Source: Nocardiopsis ganjiahuensis DSM 45031
GTDB lineage: Bacteria; Actinomycetota; Actinomycetes; Streptosporangiales; Streptosporangiaceae
DNA length: 64,000 nucleotides
Reading direction: 5' to 3'
NCBI RefSeq assembly: GCF_000341085.1
Contig: NZ_ANBA01000002.1
Coordinates: 558,001 to 622,000, forward strand
In this document: in pieces, positions 44,505-54,244 of the stretch
Position numbering within the stretch: position 1 is the first letter of the stretch
Layout of the letters: each line of letters opens with the position of its first letter
Program-made: the position numbers and the translations under genes
Notes under the pieces: generated by a model
What the model saw: only the letters and a program-made list of their open reading frames with translations
The model's database searches: none
Told to the model about the DNA's origin: nothing

Positions 44505-44524
44505 TTGTCTTGTGATCTAACATG
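44501..44524 (+). promoter_or_regulatory. Duplicated promoter-like element, copy 1
   Basis: GTGAT-N6-GTGATCTAACATG lies 33 bases before the first GNAT gene. Copy 2 (45260-45283) differs at 6 of 24 bases. The repeated GTGAT boxes may be regulator half-sites; GATCTA may be a -10 box. Confidence 0.55.
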
Positions 44525-44556
44525 GACGAGTCGCCCCCTACCAGGAAGTAGCCAGG

Positions 44557-45192
44557 ATGAGTCCGATCGTCACCGCAGCCGCCCGCGCCACCACCGTCGA
44601 CGACGTCCCCGGAGTGGCCCGGGTCCTCAGCCGTTCGCTCCACGACGATCCCCTCTTCCGGTGGCTGTTCCCCGACGACGAGCTGCGCATGGCCCAGGTA
44701 CGCCGGTTCTTCGCCCTGACCGCCGGGTTCGGTTACGTGCCCGCGGGCGACACCCGGGTCACCGACGTCGCCGAGACCACCGGGGCCGCGCCGGTCACCC
44801 GCGCGGCCGCGCTGTGGGCCCAGCCGACCAGCAACCCCGAGGGGCCGCTGGTGTCGCTGCGCACCTGGCCGCACTGGGGTGCGCTGATCGGCCGCGCCCG
44901 GCTGGCGGCGTTCGTCCGGATCTTCGCCGAGTGGAAGATGGCCAGCCCGCAGGAGCCCCACCTGTACCTGGCCGCGCTGGGCGTCGACCCGAGCGCCGCC
45001 GGCACCGGGGTGGCGGGCGGGCTGCTCACCGCCGGGCTGGACGACGCGGACTCCCAGGGCCTGCCGGTGTTCACCCAGACCCTCAACGACAAGAGCGTCG
45101 GCTTCTACGAGCGCTTCGGGTTCCGCTGCGTGCACGAGGTCCCGCACGAGGGTGTCGGCACCAGCTACTTCCTGCTCCGCTCCGCTTCCTAG
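44557..45192 (+). CDS. GNAT family N-acetyltransferase
   Basis: The 211-residue protein starts with the family's RATTVDDVPGVARVLSRSL strand-helix and has the acetyl-CoA loop ALGVDPSAAGTGVAGGLL (V/I-x-x-x-x-R/Q-G-x-G-like, with the first Arg/Gln replaced). It is an acetyltransferase of unknown substrate. AGGAAG precedes ATG 44557. The next gene is its tandem paralogue, and both carry the same upstream element. Confidence 0.88.
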   Translation: MSPIVTAAARATTVDDVPGVARVLSRSLHDDPLFRWLFPDDELRMAQVRRFFALTAGFGYVPAGDTRVTDVAETTGAAPVTRAAALWAQPTSNPEGPLVSLRTWPHWGALIGRARLAAFVRIFAEWKMASPQEPHLYLAALGVDPSAAGTGVAGGLLTAGLDDADSQGLPVFTQTLNDKSVGFYERFGFRCVHEVPHEGVGTSYFLLRSAS

Positions 45193-45259
45193 ACCGCTCT
45201 GCCTCCCGCACCGCTGTCGAACCGTTCCCTGACCGTGCCTTTTCACGAAGCACCCACCT

Positions 45260-45283
45260 GTGATGTTTCCGTGATCTAGCATG
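45260..45283 (+). promoter_or_regulatory. Duplicated promoter-like element, copy 2
   Basis: GTGATGTTTCCGTGATCTAGCATG, 37 bases before the second GNAT gene; shares 18 of 24 positions with the copy at 44501-44524. Confidence 0.55.
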
Positions 45284-45319
45284 AGCGGTGACGACCCCTG
45301 GGAAGAGGGAGACAGCACG

Positions 45320-45961
45320 ATGACCCCCATGGCCACCACCGTCAAGTCGGTCCGAACCGCCACCATGAACGACGTCCCCGGGGTGGCCCGGGTCCTGAGC
45401 AGGGCCTTCTACAACGATCCGTTCTTCCGCTGGGTGTTCCCGGACGACAACCGCCGGATGGGCCAGACCGCCAGGGCCTACGCCCTGATGGCCGGCTTCG
45501 GGAGCATCCCGAACGGCCGCACCAGCGTGTACGAGTCCCGTGAGGAGGCGGAGCGCGCCCCGGTGATCCGCGGAGCCGCCCTGTGGACCCCGCCGGGTGT
45601 GCCCGGCGACAGCCCCTCGGCCCTGCTCCGCTCGCTGCCGCACTGGCTCCAGCTGGTCGGCCTGTCCCGCCTCCCCGAGATCGTCAGGTACCTGAGCGAG
45701 CTCAAGGCCTCCGCGCCCGAGGAGGCGCACTGGTACCTGGGGGTGCTCGGGACCGACCCCGTGGCCCGCGGAACCGGTGTGGGCTCGCGCCTGCTGCGCG
45801 CGGGCCTGGCGCAGGCCGACGCCGACGGCGTCCCGGTCTACCTGGAGACCATGAACTCGGCCAACATCGGCTACTACGAGAAGTACGACTTCCGGGTGGT
45901 CCGCGCGATCAACGACCCGTCGTTCCCCTCCACCTACTGCATGCTCCGCCCCGCCGTCTGA
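45320..45961 (+). CDS. GNAT family N-acetyltransferase (tandem paralogue)
   Basis: The 213-residue protein is clearly related to its neighbour (TATMNDVPGVARVLSRAFYN, then FFRWVFPDDNRRM). Here the CoA-binding loop is canonical: VLGTDPVARGTGVGSRLLRA. The C-terminal TMNSANIGYYEKYDF motif is typical of the superfamily. ATG 45320 has GGGAG upstream. Substrate unknown. A tandem duplication followed by divergence of active-site residues is inferred. Confidence 0.9.
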   Translation: MTPMATTVKSVRTATMNDVPGVARVLSRAFYNDPFFRWVFPDDNRRMGQTARAYALMAGFGSIPNGRTSVYESREEAERAPVIRGAALWTPPGVPGDSPSALLRSLPHWLQLVGLSRLPEIVRYLSELKASAPEEAHWYLGVLGTDPVARGTGVGSRLLRAGLAQADADGVPVYLETMNSANIGYYEKYDFRVVRAINDPSFPSTYCMLRPAV

Positions 45962-45995
45962 GCGCCTGTCGGTACCCGCTGGAAGGGTGGGAGGC

Positions 45996-46220
45996 ATGCT
46001 GATCGCGATGGCCGGGCTGCCCGGCTCCGGCAAGAGCACCGTGGTCGCGGACGCCGTGAACGACGCTGGGGAGGCCCGCGAACAATGGCCCGCGCGTCGG
46101 GATGGTCTGGGTTCGTGGACGGACGAACGGCTGGTCCTGGACTCGGCCGAGGCCCTGGGGCCCAACGTGGAGAAGGCTCTGGACCACCTGCGCGCCCTTC
46201 GGGTTCGCGGGGTCGCGTAG
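45996..46220 (+). pseudogene. Internally deleted P-loop kinase (AAA ATPase-like)
   Basis: The 74-residue product keeps the Walker A start MLIAMAGLPGSGKSTVVADA but joins it directly to segments normally found later in such kinases (VNDAGEAREQW, then TDERLVLDSAEALGPNVEKA). The Walker B and the middle of the protein are missing. An intact relative is about 170-180 residues. I infer an in-frame internal deletion; a ribosome site (GGGAGG) and reading frame remain. Following terminator is intact. Confidence 0.6.
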
Positions 46221-46280
46221 AGAAGCGTCGGGGAAGACGCCGAACCGCTCCGGCGTCGGGGCGAACAGACGGGTGAACGC

Positions 46281-46316
46281 GGAACGGGCCGCGCCCCGAA
46301 GGGTGCGGCCCGTTCC
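46281..46316. terminator. Terminator between kinase relic and sdhB
   Basis: GGAACGGGCCGC and GCGGCCCGTTCC form a perfect 12-bp stem with a 12-base loop between convergent genes. Confidence 0.8.
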
Positions 46317-46332
46317 CACAACTGGCTCTCGG

Positions 46333-47075
46333 CTAGCCGATGCCCTTGCTGAGGGAGCCCAGCAGGTCGCGGTTGAGCTGCGAGATCGTGTCCAGCGGGA
46401 TGCCCTTCGGGCAGACCGCGGCGCACTCACCGATGTTGGTGCAGCCGCCGAAGTCCTCCTCGTCCTGCTGGTTGATCATCTTCACCACGCGGGAGGCCCG
46501 CTCGGGCTGCCCCTGCGGGAGCATGCCGAGGTGGGTGACCTTCGCGGCGGTGAACAGCATGCTGGACGCGTTCGGGCAGGCCGCCACGCAGGCGCCGCAG
46601 CCGATGCAGGTCGCGGCGTCGAACGCGCGGTCGGCGTCCGGCTTCGGGATCGGGTTGGCGTGGGCGTCCGGCGCGGTACCCGTGGGGGCGCTGATGAAGC
46701 CGCCCGCCTGGATGATGCGGTCGAAAGCGCCCCGGTCCACGACCAGGTCCTTCACGACCGGGAAGGCCTTGGCCCGCCACGGCTCCACCGTGATGGTGTC
46801 GCCGTCGTTGAAGCTGCGCATGTGCAGCTGGCAGGTGGTGGTGACCTCCGGGCCGTGGGCCTCGCCGTCGATCACGACGCCACAGGCACCGCAGATGCCC
46901 TCACGGCAGTCGTGGTCGAACGCGACCGGGTCCTCGTTCTCGAGCGTGAGCTTCTCGTTGAGAACGTCGAGCATCTCGAGGAACGACATGTCCTCGGAGA
47001 CGTCCGTGAGCTTGTACGTGACCATCCGGCCTTCGTCGTCACGGCCCTTCTGGCGCCATACGCGCAGGGTGATGT

Positions 47076-47079
<4 letters not shown>
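46333..47079 (-). CDS. sdhB: Succinate dehydrogenase iron-sulfur subunit
   Basis: The 248-residue subunit carries the three Fe-S clusters: a 2Fe-2S plant-type set ([17 protein letters not shown] and the following C), [13 protein letters not shown] for 4Fe-4S and [14 protein letters not shown] for 3Fe-4S. It passes electrons from FAD to quinone. GTG 47079 overlaps the sdhA stop (GTGA). It is the last gene of the sdhCAB operon. Confidence 0.95.
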
Positions 47080-49022
<1,943 letters not shown>

Positions 49023-49730
49023 TTAACTCACCAGTCCAAAGGTGACCGCCACGGGCGGGATCAGGAAACCGACGGTCACGATCAGCGCGATGCCCGTGGC
49101 GATCGAGTTCAGCACGGGCTGCCGACGGGCCTGGTTGACGCCGAGCGTGGCCAAGCCGCTCCAGACACCATGGCGCAGGTGGAAGCCCAGTGCGATGACA
49201 GCCAGGACGTAGAACAGGGTCACGTACCAGAACTCGGGCTGGAACCCGTTCACGAGACGCTCGTAGGGGCTGTCGGACCTGCCGCCCGGCGCGATGACGT
49301 TCACCGTCAGGTGCAGAATGTGGAAGATGACGAAGAGCGCGATCAGCACTCCGCCCCAGCGCATGGTGTAGGAGGAGTAGCTGCGGACCACCCGCTTCTT
49401 CACCTGGTAGCGCTGATCGGCGGGTCGGGCCCTGCGGGCGCGGGCCCACAGCGTCACCGCCGCGTAGATGTGGATCAGGATGCTCGCGAGGAGCACGATC
49501 CGGAAGATCCACAGGAAACCGCTCTCGGGCAGGAGCGGGTACCCGATCTCGCGAAGAGAATGGGCGTAGCCGTCGAAGGCAGCCTGGCCCGAGAAGACCT
49601 TCAGGTTGCCGTACATGTGCGCGATCAAATACAGCACGAGGATCGCACCGGACGCCGCCATCGCTGACTTGAGCGCCACCGTGGACCCGTAGGCCGTAGA
49701 CCGCTTCTTGGTCAAGGTACTGTTCGCCAC
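49023..49730 (-). CDS. sdhC: Succinate dehydrogenase cytochrome b subunit (B-type)
   Basis: The 235-residue protein has five membrane helices and histidines in LYLIAHMYGNLKV, ILIHIYAAVTLW, FHILHLTVNV and GFHLRHGVWSG that would bind two hemes. This is the single-subunit anchor of B-type complexes that reduce menaquinone. Start GTG 49730 with GAGTGG upstream; TTG 49769 is less likely. It heads an operon read away from lysR. Confidence 0.9.
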   Translation of the reverse strand: MANSTLTKKRSTAYGSTVALKSAMAASGAILVLYLIAHMYGNLKVFSGQAAFDGYAHSLREIGYPLLPESGFLWIFRIVLLASILIHIYAAVTLWARARRARPADQRYQVKKRVVRSYSSYTMRWGGVLIALFVIFHILHLTVNVIAPGGRSDSPYERLVNGFQPEFWYVTLFYVLAVIALGFHLRHGVWSGLATLGVNQARRQPVLNSIATGIALIVTVGFLIPPVAVTFGLVS

Positions 49731-49787
49731 AGTCTGCCACTCTAAATTTGAGTTAAGTCTGACGTCCAAGTCATCGGGACCCTGGTC

Positions 49788-49808
49788 TCCATAGCCTTAG
49801 GCTATGGA
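49788..49808. promoter_or_regulatory. Perfect LysR-type operator
   Basis: TCCATAGCC-TTA-GGCTATGGA is an exact 9-bp inverted repeat, two bases before the lysR ATG. Its core fits the LysR box T-N11-A (TAGCCTTAGGCTA). It sits 58 bases from the sdhC start, so it could serve autoregulation and sdh control. Confidence 0.8.
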
Positions 49809-49810
49809 TC

Positions 49811-50800
49811 ATGCAGTTCCAGCAGCTGGCCTACTTCGTCGCTGTAGCCCGTACTCGCCATTTCACCCGCGCAGCCGAGCTTTCTCGCGTCGCCCAGCCG
49901 AGTTTGAGCAAACAGATCCGGAGCCTTGAGCGGGAGTTGGGCGCGCCGTTATTCAGCCGTGCTCGGGGAAACATCACACTCACGCCTGCGGGCGAGGCGC
50001 TGCTTCCGCTGGCCCAGCGCATACTGACCGACCTGGAGACCGCCCGCCGGGAGGTCGCCGAGCTCGCCGGGATCCGCCGGGGCCGGGTCCGGCTGGGCGC
50101 GACGCCGTCGCTGTGCGCCGGGCTGCTGGCCGATGTGCTCTCGGACTTCCATACCCGGTTCCCCGGAATCGAACTCCACGTGGAGGAGAGCGGTTCCCGC
50201 GACCTCATCCGCGACCTGGGCCGGGGGGAGCTGGATCTGGCCCTGATCATCCTGCCGCTGCAGAGCAGCGACCCCGACTTCTCGACCACCCCGATCCTGC
50301 GGGAGAACCTGGTGGTGGCGAGCCCGACCTCACGCCCCTCCCCCAACGGACGGGCCTCGATCCGCATCACCGAGCTGGAGAACCGGCCGCTGGTGATGTT
50401 CCGGCGGGGCTATGACGTCCGCGAGGCCACGTTGCGGGCCTGCCGCGCCGCCGGGTTCGAGCCGGACCTCGCGGTGGAGGGCGGCGAGATGGACGCCGTG
50501 CTGCGCTTCGTGGAGGCGGGTCTGGGCCTGGCGGTGGTGCCGAGCATGGTGCTGCGCAACCGCCCCGGTCTGCGCGGTACGCCGCTGGCGCGGCCCCGGC
50601 TGCTGCGCACCGTGGCGCTGGCCCGGCGCAAGGACGTGGAGCCCTCCCACTCGGCGGAGGCCTTCCGCCGCCACCTCAACGAGTACCTGCTGGCCCTGTC
50701 GACCGAGGATCTCGGCCCCGACCTGGAGGTGCTCATCTCCGCGGCCGACGCGGGCGACCCGGGCCACGATCACGACCGCGGCCCGGTCCACGAGCGCTGA
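49811..50800 (+). CDS. LysR family transcriptional regulator
   Basis: The 329-residue protein has the N-terminal winged HTH (FAVARTRHFTRAAELSRVAQ-like, then PSLSKQIRSLERELGAPLF) and a type 2 periplasmic-binding effector domain from about residue 90. It is divergent from sdhCAB and its operator lies between them, so it likely controls the operon in response to a metabolite. ATG 49811 has no ribosome site of its own, so the message may be leaderless. Confidence 0.9.
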   Translation: MQFQQLAYFVAVARTRHFTRAAELSRVAQPSLSKQIRSLERELGAPLFSRARGNITLTPAGEALLPLAQRILTDLETARREVAELAGIRRGRVRLGATPSLCAGLLADVLSDFHTRFPGIELHVEESGSRDLIRDLGRGELDLALIILPLQSSDPDFSTTPILRENLVVASPTSRPSPNGRASIRITELENRPLVMFRRGYDVREATLRACRAAGFEPDLAVEGGEMDAVLRFVEAGLGLAVVPSMVLRNRPGLRGTPLARPRLLRTVALARRKDVEPSHSAEAFRRHLNEYLLALSTEDLGPDLEVLISAADAGDPGHDHDRGPVHER

Positions 50801-51088
50801 CCGGACCGCGGGAACGGGCGCGGGCACCGCGGGGAAACGGACCCGGCCGGGGCACGGACCCGGGCGCGGACGCCACGGGGAGGCCGACGAGCGGGACCGG
50901 TCCGACCTGTGGGCCTCATCCGACATCGACCGTTTCGCACGGCTCTGTCATCGACCCTCCCCCGTACCGCGGTTGCTTCGCCGCGGCACCGGTCTGGGTG
51001 ACCCTTGATCCCAACCGCCGCCGCCGGCCTTCCCCCACCGGCCCCGCGCGGGAGGCACCCCATCCCCTATGCGGAACGTGGTCGCGTC

Positions 51089-52864
51089 ATGAGACTCAGG
51101 TCGTTTTCCCGTAAGCAGGTCGTACTGGTCGCCGTCGCCGCGGCCACCGTCGCCGTCGCCCTCAGCCCGCCCAGGCTGGCCCTGGCCCTGGTCTTCGCAG
51201 GGCTCGCCGTCCTCGCCCTGGGAGTGGTGTCCCTGCTGGAGCGGGAGCACCGGCACCTGTCCAGGCAGCTGGAGGAGGCGTGCTCCCGGCTCGACGAGAT
51301 GTCCCGCGAGCACCGGGAGGAGGCGGGCCTCGCCCGCAAGCGTGACGCGCGGGTCCGCGAGACCATCCAGGAGGCCGCCGACGCCTGCGCGGACCGGACC
51401 GTGGAGGGCTGGGCCCGTCGGGAGCACAAGCTCCGCGAAAAAAGCGGGAAGACGGCCCCGACCCCGGCGGAGAAACACCTCGCCAAGGCGCAGGACCTGC
51501 TCTGGACCGGGTACAGCTCCCTGGGGATCGACCGGCTCCGCGTCCTGGGCGCGGACGGCGGGGCCGGCCCCGCCGTCCGGGCCGAGGCGCACAAGACCCT
51601 GTCCAACTGGCACCGTGCCACGGGCGCGCCCGAGAGCGCCCGGGACCACGCCCACCTGGCCGACCTCGCGGCTCCGCGTGCGGCCCGGGGCGCGTCGGGG
51701 GTGCCGTCGCTGTTGACCGCGCGGATCCGGGCGCCCCGGACGGCGCGGCACTTCGACGTGGTGCTGATGTCGGACTTCCGCCTGCCCGGGGGCACCACCG
51801 GCAGCAACCTCCAGGAGATCACGGCACAGCGCGACGCGGGGCTGAGCACAGGACTGGTGCACCACCCCGTCCTGCGCGAGAACCACTCCCTCGGGGTCAA
51901 CCCCAAGATCCTGGCCCAGGTCGACAACGACCGGGTCCGGTTCGTCGCGCCGGACGAACGGGTGACCTGCGACCTGCTCGTGGTCCGCTTCCCCCTGATC
52001 GGGCAGCGGCCGCTGGACGTCCTGCCCTCGGTGGAGGCCGCCCGGCGGATCGTGGTCCTCAACCAGACCCCGAACCGGCGCTACGGGGTGGAGTTCGAGA
52101 ACAACGAGGCGTGGAACGTCGCCCGCTGCGCGGAGGGGTTCACCAGCCTGCTCGGCGAGCACAGCTGGCACCCGATCAGCCCGCGGGTGCGCGAGGCGAT
52201 GGTCCTGCACCACTCCGCGGAGATGGCGGGGGTCACGCTGGCCGACGAGGACTGGTCGGAGGCCATCGACCTGGGCTCCTGGGCTCGGGAAGGGCTCCGC
52301 GCCCCGGACGGCCGGGTGCTGCTCGGCCGCCACTCGGGCGACCAGCGGGGCAAGTGGCCGGAGGACCCGGCGGTGCTGGCCGCCGCCCACCCGGCGCTGC
52401 CCGGCTGGGAGACACACGTCCTGGGCGGTGCGAGGGTCCCCGAGCGCGCCCTGGGCCGTCTGCCCGACCATTGGACGGTGCACCCCTTCGACGGGATGGA
52501 CGTGCGCGACTTCCTCCACGGCCTGGACGCGTACGTCTACTTCACCGGTGAGGGGATGTTGGAGGCCTTCGGCCGGGCCCCGCTGGAGGCGATCGCCGTC
52601 GGTCTGCCGACCCTGCTGCCGCACTCCTTCGCCCCCGTGTTCGGGGACGCCGCGATCTACACCGACCCGGAGGGGGTCCGGGCCGAGGTCGAGGCGCTCA
52701 TGGGAGACGGGGAGCGGTACGCGCGGCAGGTCCGGCGCGGGCACGAGGTGCTGCGCGAGCGGTTCAGCCACCGGGCCCACCTGCGCAGGCTCGCGAACCT
52801 GGGGGTCCGGGTCCCGGCGGAGTTCCTGGAGCTGCCCGAAGCCGGTGCCCTGTTGGTTCCCTGA
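51089..52864 (+). CDS. Membrane-anchored GT4-like glycosyltransferase with coiled coil
   Basis: The 591-residue protein has two N-terminal membrane helices (about 8-52), a coiled-coil stretch (LEREHRHLSRQLEEACSRLD), a helical repeat region, then a GT-B-like C-terminal half with DVVLMSDFRLPGGTTGSN and the donor-site segment EAFGRAPLEAIAVGLPTLLP. It has no partner glycan genes beside it. ATG 51089 has a weak ribosome site. It separates the two sdh operons. Substrate unknown. Confidence 0.75.
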   Translation: MRLRSFSRKQVVLVAVAAATVAVALSPPRLALALVFAGLAVLALGVVSLLEREHRHLSRQLEEACSRLDEMSREHREEAGLARKRDARVRETIQEAADACADRTVEGWARREHKLREKSGKTAPTPAEKHLAKAQDLLWTGYSSLGIDRLRVLGADGGAGPAVRAEAHKTLSNWHRATGAPESARDHAHLADLAAPRAARGASGVPSLLTARIRAPRTARHFDVVLMSDFRLPGGTTGSNLQEITAQRDAGLSTGLVHHPVLRENHSLGVNPKILAQVDNDRVRFVAPDERVTCDLLVVRFPLIGQRPLDVLPSVEAARRIVVLNQTPNRRYGVEFENNEAWNVARCAEGFTSLLGEHSWHPISPRVREAMVLHHSAEMAGVTLADEDWSEAIDLGSWAREGLRAPDGRVLLGRHSGDQRGKWPEDPAVLAAAHPALPGWETHVLGGARVPERALGRLPDHWTVHPFDGMDVRDFLHGLDAYVYFTGEGMLEAFGRAPLEAIAVGLPTLLPHSFAPVFGDAAIYTDPEGVRAEVEALMGDGERYARQVRRGHEVLRERFSHRAHLRRLANLGVRVPAEFLELPEAGALLVP

Positions 52865-52938
52865 ACGACGGCATGGCCCTGGGTCAAACAGTGGCGCAGA
52901 TCACACTATTTTCCCGGGAGCTGCCCGAACTCCGGGAC

Positions 52939-52952
52939 GTGACCGTGATCAC
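52939..52952. promoter_or_regulatory. Crp/Cmr-like binding site
   Basis: GTGA-CCGTGA-TCAC is a perfect GTGA-N6-TCAC core, extended to ATCACAA on one side. Crp controls respiratory genes in many actinobacteria; binding here is inferred. Confidence 0.6.
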
Positions 52953-52962
52953 AACGGCCTAG

Positions 52963-52974
52963 TGTTGCGCAACA
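52963..52974. promoter_or_regulatory. 12-bp perfect palindrome
   Basis: TGTTGCGCAACA lies 10 bases after the Crp-like site. Likely protein-binding site; the regulator is not known. Confidence 0.45.
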
Positions 52975-53160
52975 GGCCGGTTCGCCGCCCGTCTTGTCCG
53001 AGAGTGATCCAACCTTCAGCCCGGAGGTGAATCGGATCCGGTTTGCACAATGCGTTTATGCTTCTACACGCTCCGTGTTGTCGACGGGTGATAACCAAAC
53101 CCGCCGCTATGTCGCCGCCGGGCAGGCGGAGACGTTAAACGCCTGCGGAGGCCAGGTAAG

Positions 53161-53289
53161 ACCGGAGAACTCGCTTTTCCGGCACCGGCCGGTGAAACAG
53201 GAACCAGCTGTCGCCGCGAGGCGCGCAGCGCCACTCGCCCGCAAGGGCGAGTCGGAATCCCCGCCGGTTCACGACGGGGAGGGTGTCAA
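53161..53289 (+). ncRNA. IS200/IS605-like right end, omega-RNA scaffold-like block
   Basis: Three consecutive hairpins: GCTG-CGCC with a GCGA loop (53207-53229), ACTCGCCC with a GCAA loop (53233-53252) and CCCCG...CGGGG (53259-53279). The end GGGGAGGGTGTCAA is close to the GGGGAGGATGTCAA right end of actinobacterial IS605-type elements whose 3' end makes the TnpB guide RNA. The block begins with ACCGGAGAAC and GTGAAACAGGAACC that also recall those ends. No transposase or tnpB gene is present. A riboswitch is the alternative; a B12-box-like AGTCGGAATCCCCGCC (53250-53265) occurs but its core is missing. Placed in the leader of the sdh1 operon. Confidence 0.55.
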
Positions 53290-53396
53290 TGCTTCCCGCA
53301 GCAATCCAGCACCCGGGAGCGGTCACGGCCACTGAAGGCACGGGGCCGCTCCCCGCTTCCTTGGCCCGCCGCTCTCCACAGGAGGTGGAGACCACG

Positions 53397-54218
53397 GTGA
53401 CCTCTACGACCTCTGCACACGACGATCGCCCCGGCGGCGGCCGGGCGCGACTGAACCAGCGGACACTGCGTACCGACCGATGGTGGCTGGGCCCGATTCT
53501 GACGACCTTGGGCCTGGCCACCTTTCTCGTCTACGGGGCGGCCCGGGTGTTCCAGCAGGACCACTACTGGGTCGCGGAACACCACTACCTGACCCCCTTC
53601 TACTCCCCCTGCCTCGCCGCGCAGTGCGCGCCCGAGGCCTCGCTCTTCGGACGCGTGCCGTGGGAGCTCCCCCCGTTCTTCCCCTACGCCCTGCTCAGCC
53701 TGCCGATCCTGCTGCTGTTCCGGGTGACCTGCTACTACTACCGCAAGGCCTACTACCGCTCGATCTGGCAGGCGCCCACCGCGTGCGCCGTGCGCGAGCC
53801 GCACCGGAGCTACACCGGCGAGACTCGTCCGCTGATGCTCCCCCAGAACGGCCACCGCTACTTCTTCTACGCCGCCTTCGTGATCACCGTGATCAACACC
53901 TGGGACATGCTCGTCCCGTACTTCCACGGCACCGAGGGCGGGTTCGGGATCGGGGTCGGCAACCTGATCATGCTGGTCAACGTGCTGATGCTGTGGGGAT
54001 ACACCCTCAGCTGCCACTCGTGCCGGCACATCATGGGCGGCCGTCTGCGCAGCTTCAGCCGGAACCCGGTGCGCTACTGGGCCTGGACCCGGATCTCCAC
54101 GCTGAACCACCGGCACATGCTGTTCGGCTGGCTGAGCATCGCGTCGCTGATGACCACCGACGCCTACATCGCCCTGGTCGCCAGTGGCACCATCACCGAC
54201 CTGCGCATCCTCAACTGA
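53397..54218 (+). CDS. Succinate dehydrogenase membrane anchor, Sdh1-type
   Basis: The 273-residue protein has five hydrophobic segments and conserved CLAAQCAPE, CYYYRKAYYRSIW and LSCHSCRHIMGGRL segments. The same length (273) is known for M. tuberculosis Rv0249c, the Sdh1 anchor. GTG 53397 has GGAGG/GGAG upstream. An in-frame ATG at 53289 with GGGGAGGG upstream is an alternative that would add 36 residues of no clear similarity; that ribosome site lies inside the structured block. Confidence 0.88.
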   Translation: MTSTTSAHDDRPGGGRARLNQRTLRTDRWWLGPILTTLGLATFLVYGAARVFQQDHYWVAEHHYLTPFYSPCLAAQCAPEASLFGRVPWELPPFFPYALLSLPILLLFRVTCYYYRKAYYRSIWQAPTACAVREPHRSYTGETRPLMLPQNGHRYFFYAAFVITVINTWDMLVPYFHGTEGGFGIGVGNLIMLVNVLMLWGYTLSCHSCRHIMGGRLRSFSRNPVRYWAWTRISTLNHRHMLFGWLSIASLMTTDAYIALVASGTITDLRILN

Positions 54219-54244
54219 GCACCGGGGAAGGAAGACACATCCAC

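Larger units (their letters stand above)
52865..53160 (+). other. Upstream regulatory region of the second sdh operon
   Basis: No gene is seen. The region includes a Crp-like site (52939-52952), a 12-bp palindrome (52963-52974) and an AT-richer stretch near 53040-53100 that could hold the promoter. It is followed by the structured block at 53161-53289, then the leader to the GTG at 53397. Confidence 0.5.

Noticed and set aside
53161..53289. Cobalamin riboswitch
   Set aside because: A B12-box-like stretch is present, but the GGTG...CC core stem and GCCACTG/GGGAAGGC elements are not in place, and the end fits an IS605-type right end better.
53289..53396. Upstream start of the sdh1 membrane anchor
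   Set aside because: ATG 53289 has a strong-looking GGGGAGGG, but that sequence belongs to the structured block and the added residues are not typical; GTG 53397 gives the 273-residue family length.
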